DNA of 64,000 bases, from the NCBI RefSeq assembly GCF_039905635.1, contig NZ_CP157000.1, forward strand, positions 3,410,001-3,474,000. Direction: 5' to 3'. The DNA is from Microbacterium sp. ProA8 (GTDB taxonomy: Bacteria > Actinomycetota > Actinomycetes > Actinomycetales > Microbacteriaceae). The stretch's first letter is position 1; every line of letters starts with the position of its first letter. This document shows, piece by piece, positions 1 through 9,183 of the stretch. The notes under the pieces are model-generated. The model had not been told where the DNA came from, made no database searches, and saw only the letters and a program-made list of their open reading frames with translations. The position numbers were made by a program, and so were the translations under genes.

Positions 1-3000
1 GGGTGCCCGCGGTGTTCGGGTTCTTGTCGCCGTTGACCGCCTCGGTGGACTTCTGGTCGCCGGTCTTGGTGTCCTCGGCCTCGGCGCCTTGAGCACTCGC
101 CTCGACCTTGGTCTCAGTGAAGGTCAGCGAGTCCGCCACGACGGCGACAGAGGCGGCCGACGCGTCGCGGGCGAGCTCGGCGAGCGTGTCCCAGCCGACG
201 ATCGCGTTGATCGCGATGATGGCGCCGACGGCGGCGCTCTTGCCGGCGGCCTTGGCGTTGCCGTCGGTCCGCACCCGCAGGTGGTGCGTGGCCTTCACGC
301 TGAGAGCGCCCGTGATCGCCGTGGCGGTGCCGGATCCGAGCCGTGAGGTGACGTCGTCGTCGACGCTGATGACCAGCGCCACGACCGGCGCGATCGCCGA
401 CGCACCGGTGGAGGCGCTGCCGCCCTCCGCCATGGTGATGAGCTCGCGGAAGCCGAAGGCGTCGATCGTGAGGCCGGTTCCGCCCGTGAGGACGGCGCCG
501 TTCTCGACCTCGGCGCGCACGTCGCTGCCGTCGATGACCTGCAGCACGAAGACGGCCCCGACGCCGGTGGCCTTGCCCACACTCGCCTGCGACGTCGCGG
601 TCGCGGCATCCCTCTCGTTGCTCTCGGCGGTGATGGCGGATGCCGCCGACGAGAGCGTCACCGTCGCACCGGCCGGCAGGAGGGCCTCGGTCTGGTTGCC
701 GAGGACGTTGATCGCGAGGGCTCCGGCCACGCCGACGCTGTCGGCCTTGCTGGCCCCGGCCCGTGCGATCGAGGTGATCTCGTGCTCGAAGAGCCGGAAC
801 AGCTGGTCGTCGGTCGGGGCGGCGGGCAGGCGGTCGCCCGACCCCACGGTCACCGACTGGAGCTCCCACTCGTGGCTGCCGTTGCGCTTGTAGAAGCCGG
901 GGGTGTTCGCGCCGTCCTGCCTGGTGAGCGAGAACCAGTCGCCCTCTTCGAGCTCGTCCTTCGGCAGGTCGTCCTTCTTCGCGTACACGGCGGCCGTCTG
1001 GAACACCCAGATCGTGCCGATGTACTTCCAGACCGAGTTCGCGGGCTGCCCGTCCTTCTCGGCGGTGAGCAGGAACATGTCGCCATCCGACGGCGAAGCC
1101 GGCAGCTCGTCGCCGGCGGTGATCGCGCCGGGCGTCGAGTTGGTCCAGCTCGAACCGTCGAAGGTGTAGATGCCCTCCTGGCCCGATTCCTTGACGTAGG
1201 CGGTGTCGTTCTTCGACGGACCGGGCAGCTGCTCCCCCTCGTCGACGATGACCCAGGCTTTCTTCGCGTCGTCCCAGCGACGAACGACGTCGTCGGTGTC
1301 GCCGTCGAGCATGCCCGCTTCGACGACCAGCCCGGTCGCTGTGATCGTCGACGCGCCTGTCGTGGCCCGCACGGTGATCTCGACCGCCTGGACGGCGACG
1401 CCCGCGCCGATGCCCACCGAGCCCTTCGCCGCGCTGTCGCCGCGGGCGTCGGCCTTCGCGTCGATGTCGGCGAGCGCCCGCAGGCTGACCACGCCGCCCG
1501 AGGAGACCGTGATCCCGTCGGCGAACCAGGCACGTGCGGTGGGCGAGACGACGTTGATCGCGATCGCGCCGGCGATCGAGAGCGAGCTGCCGTTGTTGTC
1601 GTTGGTGGCCGCCTTCGGCGTCGACGTGGTCGACGTCGACCCCGCGCCGTTCTGCTGCTTCGTGGTCTTCGCCTGGCCGAGGTTGGCATCGGCCTTCTGG
1701 TTGACGTCCTTGCCGCCCTGGTCCTTGCCCTCCGAGGGCGCGGCGCCCGACGTCGCCGCCTTGGCGGTCGTCGTGGCGTCGACGCGCTGGTTCGCGGTGA
1801 AGGAGGCTGCCCCGGTGGTCGTGAGGCTGCGGGCACTGCCGGCGGAGGCCACGAGGTCGTCGAGGATCGCAAGGGCGAGGGACACTCCGATGCCCGCGGA
1901 GGTGCCGGCGACCGTCGACCCCTTCGCGGTCGTCGCGGCGGTGACGGTCTGGGTGGCGGTGGCGGCGATGCTCGACGCGGTGAGCGGAGCGGTGCCGGCG
2001 CCGATGGCGGCGGTGGTGTGGACGGTCGCGAGGACGATGGCGACCGCGGGGACGATGGTGACGCTGCCGCCTGCTCCACCGGCTTCCGCATCGGTGGTGA
2101 ACGTCACTGCGTGCGTGGCGGTGATGCTGAGTGCGCCTGCACCGGTGAGCGGGGGTCCGCGCGTGCCGTTGGCCACGAGGGCGATGCCCGCGTACACCTC
2201 GTGGGTCACGAGGTTGAGCCCGAGCGCGGCGCCGATGCCGACCGTGCCGTCGCCGGACTGGTCGGCCTTGCCCGATGCCTTGTCGGTGCTCTTCGAGCCG
2301 GCGGTGAAGCTCGCCGTCCCGCCGGTGAGGATCACGCCCTGCAGCGGCTGGTCGACCGGCTGCGGCGCGGGGTCGTTGCTGGCGTCGAGCACGGCCCGCG
2401 TGTCTTCGTCGATGATGTTCATCGCGAAGGCCCCGGCGATGCCGAGCGTGCCGCCCGCGCCTGTCGCGCCGGCCTGGGCGGTCGCCTCGAACACGTGCGC
2501 GTCGTCGGGCCCGTCCACCTTGACGTTCGCCGTCACGGCGAGTGACTCCGCCTGCAGCGACGCTCCGACCCCGAGGCCCGCCTCGTTGATGAGGCGCACC
2601 TTATTGACGGCGACGGCGGCGCCGATGCCCACGGTGGTCGAGTCTGTTGCGGTGCCCTTGGCGATGGCTGTGGCATCCGTGTTGTTCGAGGCGACGAAGG
2701 TGACCGCGCCGCCCGTGATGAGCGTGGATCCGGCGAGCAGCATCGCGCGAGACACCGACGTGACCAGGTTGATGGCGATCGCCGCCGCCACCGACACCGA
2801 CGTGCCGTCCTCGTTCTTCTGCTCGGGTGTCGCCGTGCCGCCGTCGGCGCCGCCCTTGGTCTTCGCGCCGGCGTCGGCGAGCTTGGTGTCGGACTTCGTC
2901 TTCACGTTGTCGTTCGTCGCGTTGCCGCCCGTGCCCTCGCCCGGTGCGCCCTTGGCGCTCGCCTCGGCGGTCGTGGTGGTCTTCGAGACGGCCTCGGCCG

Positions 3001-6000
3001 TGAGCGACACCGGGCCGCTGGCCGAGACGTCACGGGCGATGGATGCCTCGGCCTCGTGATCGACGCTGGCCAGGGCGAACGAGATCGTCAGCGCGAGCGA
3101 CGAGCCGGTTCCGGCCTTGGTCGCGCCGGTCGCGGACGTCGTCGCCTTCGCGGTCTGCGACGCGGTCGCCGCGAGCGAGGCGAGCGTGAGCGCCGTTCCG
3201 GTGAGGACGCCGGCGAAAGTGCGGACGTTGTGGACGGCGATGCTCGCCACGCCCGTGAGCGTCGCGCTCGTTCCGCCGTCCGAACCGCCGACGGTCTCAG
3301 TGGTCGCGTCGTCAGAACCCGTCGCGGTCAGTGTGAGGGCGCCGATGCCGGTGGGCGTCGCCCCGGCTGCCACCGCGGCGATGATGTCGTCGCGGATCAG
3401 ACTGAGCGCGACCGATGCGCCCGCGCCCACCGCGCTGCCGTTGTCCCCGCCGAGCTCCTGCTTTGCCGTCGCCTTCGCGGTGCTCTTGTGGCTGCCGCGG
3501 GCCGTGACGGCGACGGCGCGGTTCGCGAACGATCCGGCGCCGTCGATCGTCGCCGAGGTCAGCGCGTCGATCTTCGCCAGGGCGAATGAGCCCGCCACGG
3601 CGATCGATCCGCCCGAGGTCTTCTTGCCCGAGACCGCCGTCGCCGTGAACGAGGAGTCCCCGGCGTCCGGCCCCTCGGCGGCGATGGTCAGGCCGCCCGC
3701 GGCATCGAGGGCGCCGCCCTGCACGAAGGCCCTCGTCGCGAGATCCGTGATGAGCAGCGCGACGCCGATGCCGACGCCGTTTCCGCTCGCCCCGCCGGTG
3801 CCGGTCGTGGTGCCGCCGTCGCCGGTGACCGCGATCGTGTTCTTGCCGCGCGCCGTCACCTTCTGCGCGCCGGTCGTCGTGACCTTGGCGCCCACGATGC
3901 GACCGGTCGTGTGGGTGCTCGTCAGCGCCATGCCGAACGCGCCGGCGACGCTGAGCGCGCCGTCGCTCGTGCTCGCCTGGCCGTTGCCGCGGTCGGCGTC
4001 GTTCGGACCCTTGTTGCTGTTGTTCTGCGAGGCGCCTCCCGGGCTCGCCTTGGCGGTCGCCGTGACGGTCGCCGTCTGCGACGCGAGGATGTCGAGCGAT
4101 GCCGCGGAGGTGCCGGTCGCGTTGGTGGAGTCGATCGCGGCATCGGTCGCCTGCACGAGTCGCGCGAACGCGATGCCGGCGCCGCTTCCCGCCTCGTGCG
4201 CGTCACCCACCGCGTTCAGCGTGGCGGTGTTCGCCGCCGCGATCCCGAGCGCTCCCCCGATGATCATCCGGGCGTTGCCCGTCACCTTGCCGATCGCGCT
4301 CGCCGTCACGCTCAGGATCGCCACCGCGGCGTCGAAGCTGCCGCTCACCGGATCCTCGTCCTTGGACGGGTCGGTCTGCGGCGTCGCTCCGACGTCCACT
4401 GTCGAGGTGGCCGAGATCGTCGCCGCGCCGTCGATGTCGACGACCGCGTCGCCGTCGATGGTCGCGGAGGCGTTCGAGGTGACGAACGCGGCGTCGCCAT
4501 AGTCCTTGATGAGGGTCACGGGTCCGACGACCGACGAGGCCGTCGCAATGAAGGCGCCGGTGGCGGTGATGGCCGCGGCCCCGCGCACGGCGACGATCGC
4601 GTCGGCGTTCGCGAGGATGAGGTAGGCGGTGCCCGCGGTGGCATCGGGCACAACGGTGGCCGTCGCCGTCAGCGTGATCCCGCCGGTGGCGGCGCCGCCG
4701 TCACCCGTCGCATGGAGCTGGCCGCCGTCGATGATCACCGAGGCGTCGGCGTCGTGGTCGAGGCATTCGGTGATGCTGAAGTCGTCGAAGTCCGTGCAGT
4801 CGGCCACATTGACCGGGATGCCGTCGGTGTTGCTCTCGGAGGCGGTCAGCGTGATGTCGCCCGCGCTCAGCGAGCCGGTCACCGTGATCGCCTCGAACTC
4901 GGCCACGAACGCCGCGAACCCCAGGATGATGACGTCGACGATGGTCAGCGAGTCGCGCCCGCCGCCGCCCGTGATCTTGAGCACGGTGCCCGTGCCGACC
5001 GGGGCCGCGAACGTCGTCGTCTCGAAGGTGCCGTTGGCGCTGCGCAGCTGCAGCTGTCCGGCGGCGGGTCCCGCCTCGAGGATCGCCTCGTCGTCGTCGT
5101 CGGCGAGCGCGAACTCGACGCCGGCGCCGGGGTCGTTATCGGCGACGATCGGCTCGATGCCGGCGTACTCGACGCGCGTCGCGCCGAAGTGCATCACGCC
5201 GCTCGAGCCGTCCGTCGGCTGCGAGCTGAAGCCGCCGCCGCCGCGGGTGGCGAGCGTGTCGAAGCCTGCCGCACCGTCGAAGCCCACCGTGATCGCGGGG
5301 TTCGCACCGCCGAAGTCGATCGTGAACGTGTCGTCGCCGGAGGTGCCGGTCACGCGGATCTCGGAGATCTCGGACAGCGAGCGGGTGACCCCCTCGAACG
5401 AGACGGTGCCGTCGCCGTGGAAGACCAGTGATGACGCCGTGCCCGACATCGTGAGCACCCACGGGGCGGGTGCCGGCGGCGCTGCAGGTGCCGAGTCGGC
5501 AGGCGCCGGCTCGGACGGCGCGGGGCCGGAGGGCGCGGGATCGGTCGCGGGCGCCGGGTCGACGACCACGGGCTGAGGCGCGGGGTCGGACGGCGCGGGC
5601 TCCGGTGCCGGCGCGGGCGCGGGATCGGGGGCCGGCTCCGGCGCAGGCGGAGGGTCGGCGGGCGCCGGCGTCTCGGCCGGAGCCGTGTCGGCCGGGGCCG
5701 TCTCGGTCGGCGGTGCGACGTCGGTCGCGTCGAACGGCCGCACGTTCAGGGCCGCGGGCTGCCCGATCATCTCGGGTGCCGGGGTGGACGCGCGTCCCTC
5801 GGAGGGCGCCGCAGCGACGAGTGCTGAGGTGGGCGCCGGGTCGGCCTCGCGGGCGAAGGGGGCGGTCGTGGCGGGGGTGGCGTTCGCGTTCGCGGGCACA
5901 CCGAAGGGGATCGCGATGCTCACCGCGACGGCGATCGCCGTCGCGTACGCAAGCATGGCGAACGCCGCGCCCCGAGAGCGCTTCGTCCCCTGTCCCCAAC

Positions 6001-6004
6001 TCAT
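1..6004 (-). CDS. Giant secreted beta-repeat adhesin-like protein (C terminus outside window)
   Basis: The frame opens at ATG 6004 and stays open to the left edge, so about 2,000 residues are visible and the C-terminal anchor is not. Residues 1-42 form a signal peptide: basic start, hydrophobic core at about 13-36, end ANANA. Residues about 45-185 are Pro/Ala/Asp/Glu-rich, a wall-spanning type of linker. From about 190 on it is Gly/Ala/Thr-rich with recurring blocks such as VGIGAALGLNLV and SVAGAIAINVV, alternating with KTKT-like and ATATA-like strands, as in large beta-strand-repeat (LktA-type filamentous) adhesins. Residues about 1587-1742 differ sharply: charged, aromatic-rich repeats of the pattern D-x-LP-x-x-P-x-D/E-G-D. 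A cell-surface adhesin role is inferred from architecture only. Confidence 0.8.
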   Translation of the reverse strand, partial: MSWGQGTKRSRGAAFAMLAYATAIAVAVSIAIPFGVPANANATPATTAPFAREADPAPTSALVAAAPSEGRASTPAPEMIGQPAALNVRPFDATDVAPPTETAPADTAPAETPAPADPPPAPEPAPDPAPAPAPEPAPSDPAPQPVVVDPAPATDPAPSGPAPSEPAPADSAPAAPPAPAPWVLTMSGTASSLVFHGDGTVSFEGVTRSLSEISEIRVTGTSGDDTFTIDFGGANPAITVGFDGAAGFDTLATRGGGGFSSQPTDGSSGVMHFGATRVEYAGIEPIVADNDPGAGVEFALADDDDEAILEAGPAAGQLQLRSANGTFETTTFAAPVGTGTVLKITGGGGRDSLTIVDVIILGFAAFVAEFEAITVTGSLSAGDITLTASESNTDGIPVNVADCTDFDDFSITECLDHDADASVIIDGGQLHATGDGGAATGGITLTATATVVPDATAGTAYLILANADAIVAVRGAAAITATGAFIATASSVVGPVTLIKDYGDAAFVTSNASATIDGDAVVDIDGAATISATSTVDVGATPQTDPSKDEDPVSGSFDAAVAILSVTASAIGKVTGNARMIIGGALGIAAANTATLNAVGDAHEAGSGAGIAFARLVQATDAAIDSTNATGTSAASLDILASQTATVTATAKASPGGASQNNSNKGPNDADRGNGQASTSDGALSVAGAFGMALTSTHTTGRIVGAKVTTTGAQKVTARGKNTIAVTGDGGTTTGTGGASGNGVGIGVALLITDLATRAFVQGGALDAAGGLTIAAEGPDAGDSSFTATAVSGKKTSGGSIAVAGSFALAKIDALTSATIDGAGSFANRAVAVTARGSHKSTAKATAKQELGGDNGSAVGAGASVALSLIRDDIIAAVAAGATPTGIGALTLTATGSDDATTETVGGSDGGTSATLTGVASIAVHNVRTFAGVLTGTALTLASLAATASQTAKATTSATGATKAGTGSSLALTISFALASVDHEAEASIARDVSASGPVSLTAEAVSKTTTTAEASAKGAPGEGTGGNATNDNVKTKSDTKLADAGAKTKGGADGGTATPEQKNEDGTSVSVAAAIAINLVTSVSRAMLLAGSTLITGGAVTFVASNNTDATAIAKGTATDSTTVGIGAAVAVNKVRLINEAGLGVGASLQAESLAVTANVKVDGPDDAHVFEATAQAGATGAGGTLGIAGAFAMNIIDEDTRAVLDASNDPAPQPVDQPLQGVILTGGTASFTAGSKSTDKASGKADQSGDGTVGIGAALGLNLVTHEVYAGIALVANGTRGPPLTGAGALSITATHAVTFTTDAEAGGAGGSVTIVPAVAIVLATVHTTAAIGAGTAPLTASSIAATATQTVTAATTAKGSTVAGTSAGIGVSLALAILDDLVASAGSARSLTTTGAASFTANQRVDATTTAKAATSGAAPSEGKDQGGKDVNQKADANLGQAKTTKQQNGAGSTSTTSTPKAATNDNNGSSLSIAGAIAINVVSPTARAWFADGITVSSGGVVSLRALADIDAKADARGDSAAKGSVGIGAGVAVQAVEITVRATTGASTITATGLVVEAGMLDGDTDDVVRRWDDAKKAWVIVDEGEQLPGPSKNDTAYVKESGQEGIYTFDGSSWTNSTPGAITAGDELPASPSDGDMFLLTAEKDGQPANSVWKYIGTIWVFQTAAVYAKKDDLPKDELEEGDWFSLTRQDGANTPGFYKRNGSHEWELQSVTVGSGDRLPAAPTDDQLFRLFEHEITSIARAGASKADSVGVAGALAINVLGNQTEALLPAGATVTLSSAASAITAESNERDAATATSQASVGKATGVGAVFVLQVIDGSDVRAEVENGAVLTGGTGLTIDAFGFRELITMAEGGSASTGASAIAPVVALVISVDDDVTSRLGSGTATAITGALSVKATHHLRVRTDGNAKAAGKSAAVGAIIAINAIVGWDTLAELARDASAASVAVVADSLTFTETKVEASAQGAEAEDTKTGDQKSTEAVNGDKNPNTAGT

Positions 6005-6210
6005 GACGCGCCTGTCGCTCGAATGACGAAACTGACAACAACGCGCCGGTGCACTCGTTCCGCTTGGCGGCTCCCCCGAACCCCGGCGATGACACATGCA
6101 TCGAACCCCTGCCCGGTCACCGCCTGCGCGCACCCGAGTGCGAAGCGGACGGCGAACCGAACAGGCGCAAAGCTAGCGCCGCCGCGACGACGGCGTCAAG
6201 GGGCTGCGCA

Positions 6211-6249
6211 ACATTCCCCACGCCGCCGTTCATGCCCGCGGGGGAATGT
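6211..6249. repeat. Inverted repeat between ccsB and the adhesin gene
   Basis: ACATTCCCC at 6211-6219 and GGGGAATGT at 6241-6249 are perfect 9-bp arms around a 21-nt spacer. The dyad lies after the end of ccsB and upstream of the adhesin start, both on the minus strand. It could be an intrinsic terminator of the cytochrome operon or an operator for the adhesin. The long spacer and absence of a T-tract leave this open. The rest of 6005-6289 shows no gene. Confidence 0.4.
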
Positions 6250-6289
6250 GGCGCCGATCAGCAATTCGGCGCCGGTGCGACGCCGGCGA

Positions 6290-7372
6290 TCAGCTCAGGC
6301 CGGAGTAGGCGTGGAGGCCCTTGAAGAACATGTTGACGATGGTGAAGTTGAAGATCACAGCGGTGAAGCCGATGATCGAAAGCCACGCCGACCGCGACCC
6401 GCGCCACCCGCGTGTCGCGCGTGCGTGGATGTACCCCGCGTAGAGCACCCAGATCACGAAGGTCCAGACTTCCTTCGTGTCGAAGCCCCAGTAGCGACCC
6501 CACGCGTCGTTGGCCCAGATGGAGCCCGCGATGAGCGTGAACGTCCAGAAGATGAAACCCAGGATCGCGAACCGGTAGGCCAGCGATTCGAGGGCCTCGG
6601 CGCTCGGAAGCGTCTGCAGGAACCGGGGTCCGGTCTTCGCGGTGGACCCGGCAGAGCTGTCGGCCGCGTCCTGAGCGCGGGCTGCCACGGCAATCCTCGC
6701 CTCTCTCCGCGCCTGCATGAGCTGCAGCACCGACAGGCCGAACGCGAGGGCGAACAGGGCGGTCGCGAGGGATGCGACGAAGACGTGGATGACGAGCCAG
6801 ACCGACTTCAGCGGATCCATGAGCGGCACGATGTCGGTGTAGAACCAGATGGCCGTCCCGCCGAGCAGCACGACGACGAGGCCGGTGATGAACGTGCCGA
6901 GGAACCGCAGGTCGTAGCGGAAGAGCACCCCGAGGTACACCGCCACGATCAGCAGCGTCCCGGTGAGCGCGAACTCGTACATGTTCGACCACGGCACCCG
7001 GCCGGCGGCGATGCCACGCGTCACGTCACCGCCGAGATGGAAGAGGAAGCCGAGCACCGTCAGCGACGTGCCGATGCGCGCCCAGACCAGCCGCGAGCGG
7101 CGGCCGACGGGGGCGTTCAGCGCGTCCTCCGACGCCGCCTCCTGCGCACGCATCTGCTCGATGATCCCGGTGCGCGCCGACCCGCCGCCGGCGGCGACGA
7201 GCTCACGGTCGCGCGCCGTCTGGGCCGCGGCATCCTTCGCCTCCACAGCGACGGCACCCCGCCGCGCCAGGTCGACCGCATACGTGATGAACGCCAGGGC
7301 GTAGATGGCGATGGCCGTCCAGACCAGCAGCACCGAGACGGAGTCGAGGGTGAGGGGGGAGGCGTCGGGCAT
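6290..7372 (-). CDS. ccsB: System II cytochrome c biogenesis protein CcsB (CcsA/ResC type)
   Basis: Multi-pass membrane haem handling subunit that works with ResB to export haem and ligate it to apocytochrome c outside the membrane. The 360-residue length fits the family. The diagnostic tryptophan-rich haem motif is present near the C terminus as WGRYWGFDTKE, followed by a last membrane segment with the conserved end NMFFKGLHAYSGL. A cytoplasmic loop at about residues 35-80 is charged and variable. It is the last gene of the operon and starts 5 bp after resB ends. Confidence is high because the motif and the gene order phosphatase-tlpA-ccdA-resB-ccsB agree. Confidence 0.95.
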   Translation of the reverse strand: MPDASPLTLDSVSVLLVWTAIAIYALAFITYAVDLARRGAVAVEAKDAAAQTARDRELVAAGGGSARTGIIEQMRAQEAASEDALNAPVGRRSRLVWARIGTSLTVLGFLFHLGGDVTRGIAAGRVPWSNMYEFALTGTLLIVAVYLGVLFRYDLRFLGTFITGLVVVLLGGTAIWFYTDIVPLMDPLKSVWLVIHVFVASLATALFALAFGLSVLQLMQARREARIAVAARAQDAADSSAGSTAKTGPRFLQTLPSAEALESLAYRFAILGFIFWTFTLIAGSIWANDAWGRYWGFDTKEVWTFVIWVLYAGYIHARATRGWRGSRSAWLSIIGFTAVIFNFTIVNMFFKGLHAYSGLS

Positions 7373-7377
7373 GGTCC

Positions 7378-9183
7378 TCAGTCTACGTCGGGGGTGGTTT
7401 CGGGCCGGGCGGGGCGGGCTCCGGCCGGTTCACGGTCTGCGAGCGACGCGAGATGCCGCTGGGCGAACTGCTCGACGGCGCCGTCGAGCGCGGGGTCCTC
7501 ACCGCGGGCGAGACCGGCGTACTCGAGCTGCACGGTATGGCCCTGCGGCGTCGCGCGCACCCACATCCGCCGACGCGGGATGAACAGCGCGGCGAGGAGG
7601 CCCGCGGTGGCGAGCACCGCGAACACCAGCACCCACGTGGCCGCCGCGTCACGGTGGATCGACAGCGACACGTAGCGCTTGACCGAGTCCTGGAACCCGG
7701 CCGCGCCCTCGGGCGCCTCGTTCTCGAACGTGACGGTCCCGAGCCCGTCGGGCAGGTCGACGGTCTCGCCGGGCTTCAGCTCGAGCGACTCGGCGCCCGA
7801 GTCGCCGCCCGCGAGCTGCGTCATCTCCGCGGGATCGAGCGTGTAGACCGACTTCGGCACGCCGCCGTCGATGCCGAGGTCGCCGGCGTAGACCCAGAAC
7901 GTGAGCATCGGGTACTCGAGGTCGCCGTACACCGACGTGAGGGCGCCGTTGGTGAGCTCCTGGGCCGTCGGATAGAAGAAGCCCACCATGCCGACCTGCT
8001 CGCGCAGCCCGTCGGGCACCTTCACGACGCCCTGCGAGGTCATGTTGTTGTCCTGCGGCAGGAAGGGCACCGGCTCGGAGAAGACCACGTCGCCGTCGCT
8101 GTCACGGACCGTGATGGTCGGGGCGTAGCCGTTGCCCATGAGATAGACCTTGTCACCCGCGATCTGCAGCGGGTGGTTGACGCGCACCTCGCCCGTGCCG
8201 GCGTCGGCGTCCGGGAACTGGGTCGACAGGTGCGCGACGAAGTCGCCCGCCTGGCCCGCACCCTGCTGGCCGGGTGCCACGTACGACAGCGAGAAGTCGT
8301 CGAGAGTGAGCGCGTACGGCGTGAGGGCGTCCTCGTCGACGAACCGGCCCGGGTTGAACGAGGTGTAGTCGAGCATCGTGTTGACCCAGGTGCGGCCCTC
8401 GATGATGACGGTCTGCCCGGTGTAGGTGAACCCGCCGCCGATGCCGACGGCCAGCAGCACGCCCACCAGCGAGGCATGGAAGACGAGGTTGCCGGTCTCG
8501 CGGAGGTAGCCGCGCTCGGCCGAGACCGAGAACGCCCTGCCGCCGTCGTACCTCGCGACGCGGTAGCCGGCCTTGCGCAACTGCTGCTGTGCGGCGTCGA
8601 CGGCCGCCCCCGCGGCGGCTGCGGCATCCTGATCGGCCTGGCACTCGAGGATCTCGGAGCGATGCACGTCCAGCCGCGACAGGCGCGCGGGTGTGCGCGG
8701 CGGCTGCGCGCGCATCGCCTTGTAGTGGTGCTTCGTGCGCGGGATGACGCAGCCGACGAGCGAGACGAACAGCAGGATGTAGATCGCCGAGAACCACGGC
8801 GACGTGTACACGTCGAACAGGCTCAGGTTGTCGAGCACCGGCGCGAGGTCGGGATTGTCGACGAAGTACTGGCGCACGCCGTTCGGGTCGGCGCTGCGCT
8901 GCGGCACGAGCGACCCGGGCACCGCCGCGATGGCGAGCAGCAGCAGGAGCACGAGCGCGGTGCGCATCGAGGTGAGCTGGCGCCAGCCCCACCGCAGCCA
9001 TCCCACGACGCCGAGCGCCGGCTGGGTGATGCCATCGGGGGCGGATGCCGGGTCGGCCGCGTCCGCGTGATCGGCCGGACGCAGCGGGTCGGCCGCCGCC
9101 GACCCGGTCGCCGTGCCGGTCGAAGCGGCGGAGCCGGTCGGGACGTCAGGGCCGGTCGAGGCGTCAGAGCGGGGCCGGGACAC
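7378..9183 (-). CDS. resB: Cytochrome c biogenesis protein ResB
   Basis: Partner of CcsB in System II cytochrome c maturation. About 601 residues from GTG 9183. A disordered Ala/Thr/Asp-rich N terminus (about 60 residues) precedes the first membrane segment (SMRTALVLLLLLAIAAVPG), the typical SADPNGVRQYF region, two further central helices, a large extracytoplasmic domain, and a C-terminal helix near residue 535. GTG 9183 is preferred over the longer in-frame GTG at 9228 because a good Shine-Dalgarno stretch (AGGGGG) lies 8-9 nt upstream and the overlap with ccdA is then only 20 bp. The substrate-binding residues are not obvious from sequence. Confidence 0.93.
   Translation of the reverse strand: MSRPRSDASTGPDVPTGSAASTGTATGSAAADPLRPADHADAADPASAPDGITQPALGVVGWLRWGWRQLTSMRTALVLLLLLAIAAVPGSLVPQRSADPNGVRQYFVDNPDLAPVLDNLSLFDVYTSPWFSAIYILLFVSLVGCVIPRTKHHYKAMRAQPPRTPARLSRLDVHRSEILECQADQDAAAAAGAAVDAAQQQLRKAGYRVARYDGGRAFSVSAERGYLRETGNLVFHASLVGVLLAVGIGGGFTYTGQTVIIEGRTWVNTMLDYTSFNPGRFVDEDALTPYALTLDDFSLSYVAPGQQGAGQAGDFVAHLSTQFPDADAGTGEVRVNHPLQIAGDKVYLMGNGYAPTITVRDSDGDVVFSEPVPFLPQDNNMTSQGVVKVPDGLREQVGMVGFFYPTAQELTNGALTSVYGDLEYPMLTFWVYAGDLGIDGGVPKSVYTLDPAEMTQLAGGDSGAESLELKPGETVDLPDGLGTVTFENEAPEGAAGFQDSVKRYVSLSIHRDAAATWVLVFAVLATAGLLAALFIPRRRMWVRATPQGHTVQLEYAGLARGEDPALDGAVEQFAQRHLASLADREPAGARPARPETTPDVD

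Noticed and set aside
108..5576. Series of long alanine-rich open frames on the plus strand
   Set aside because: They are the antisense image, in one constant frame, of the minus-strand adhesin, with no ribosome sites or recognisable domains.
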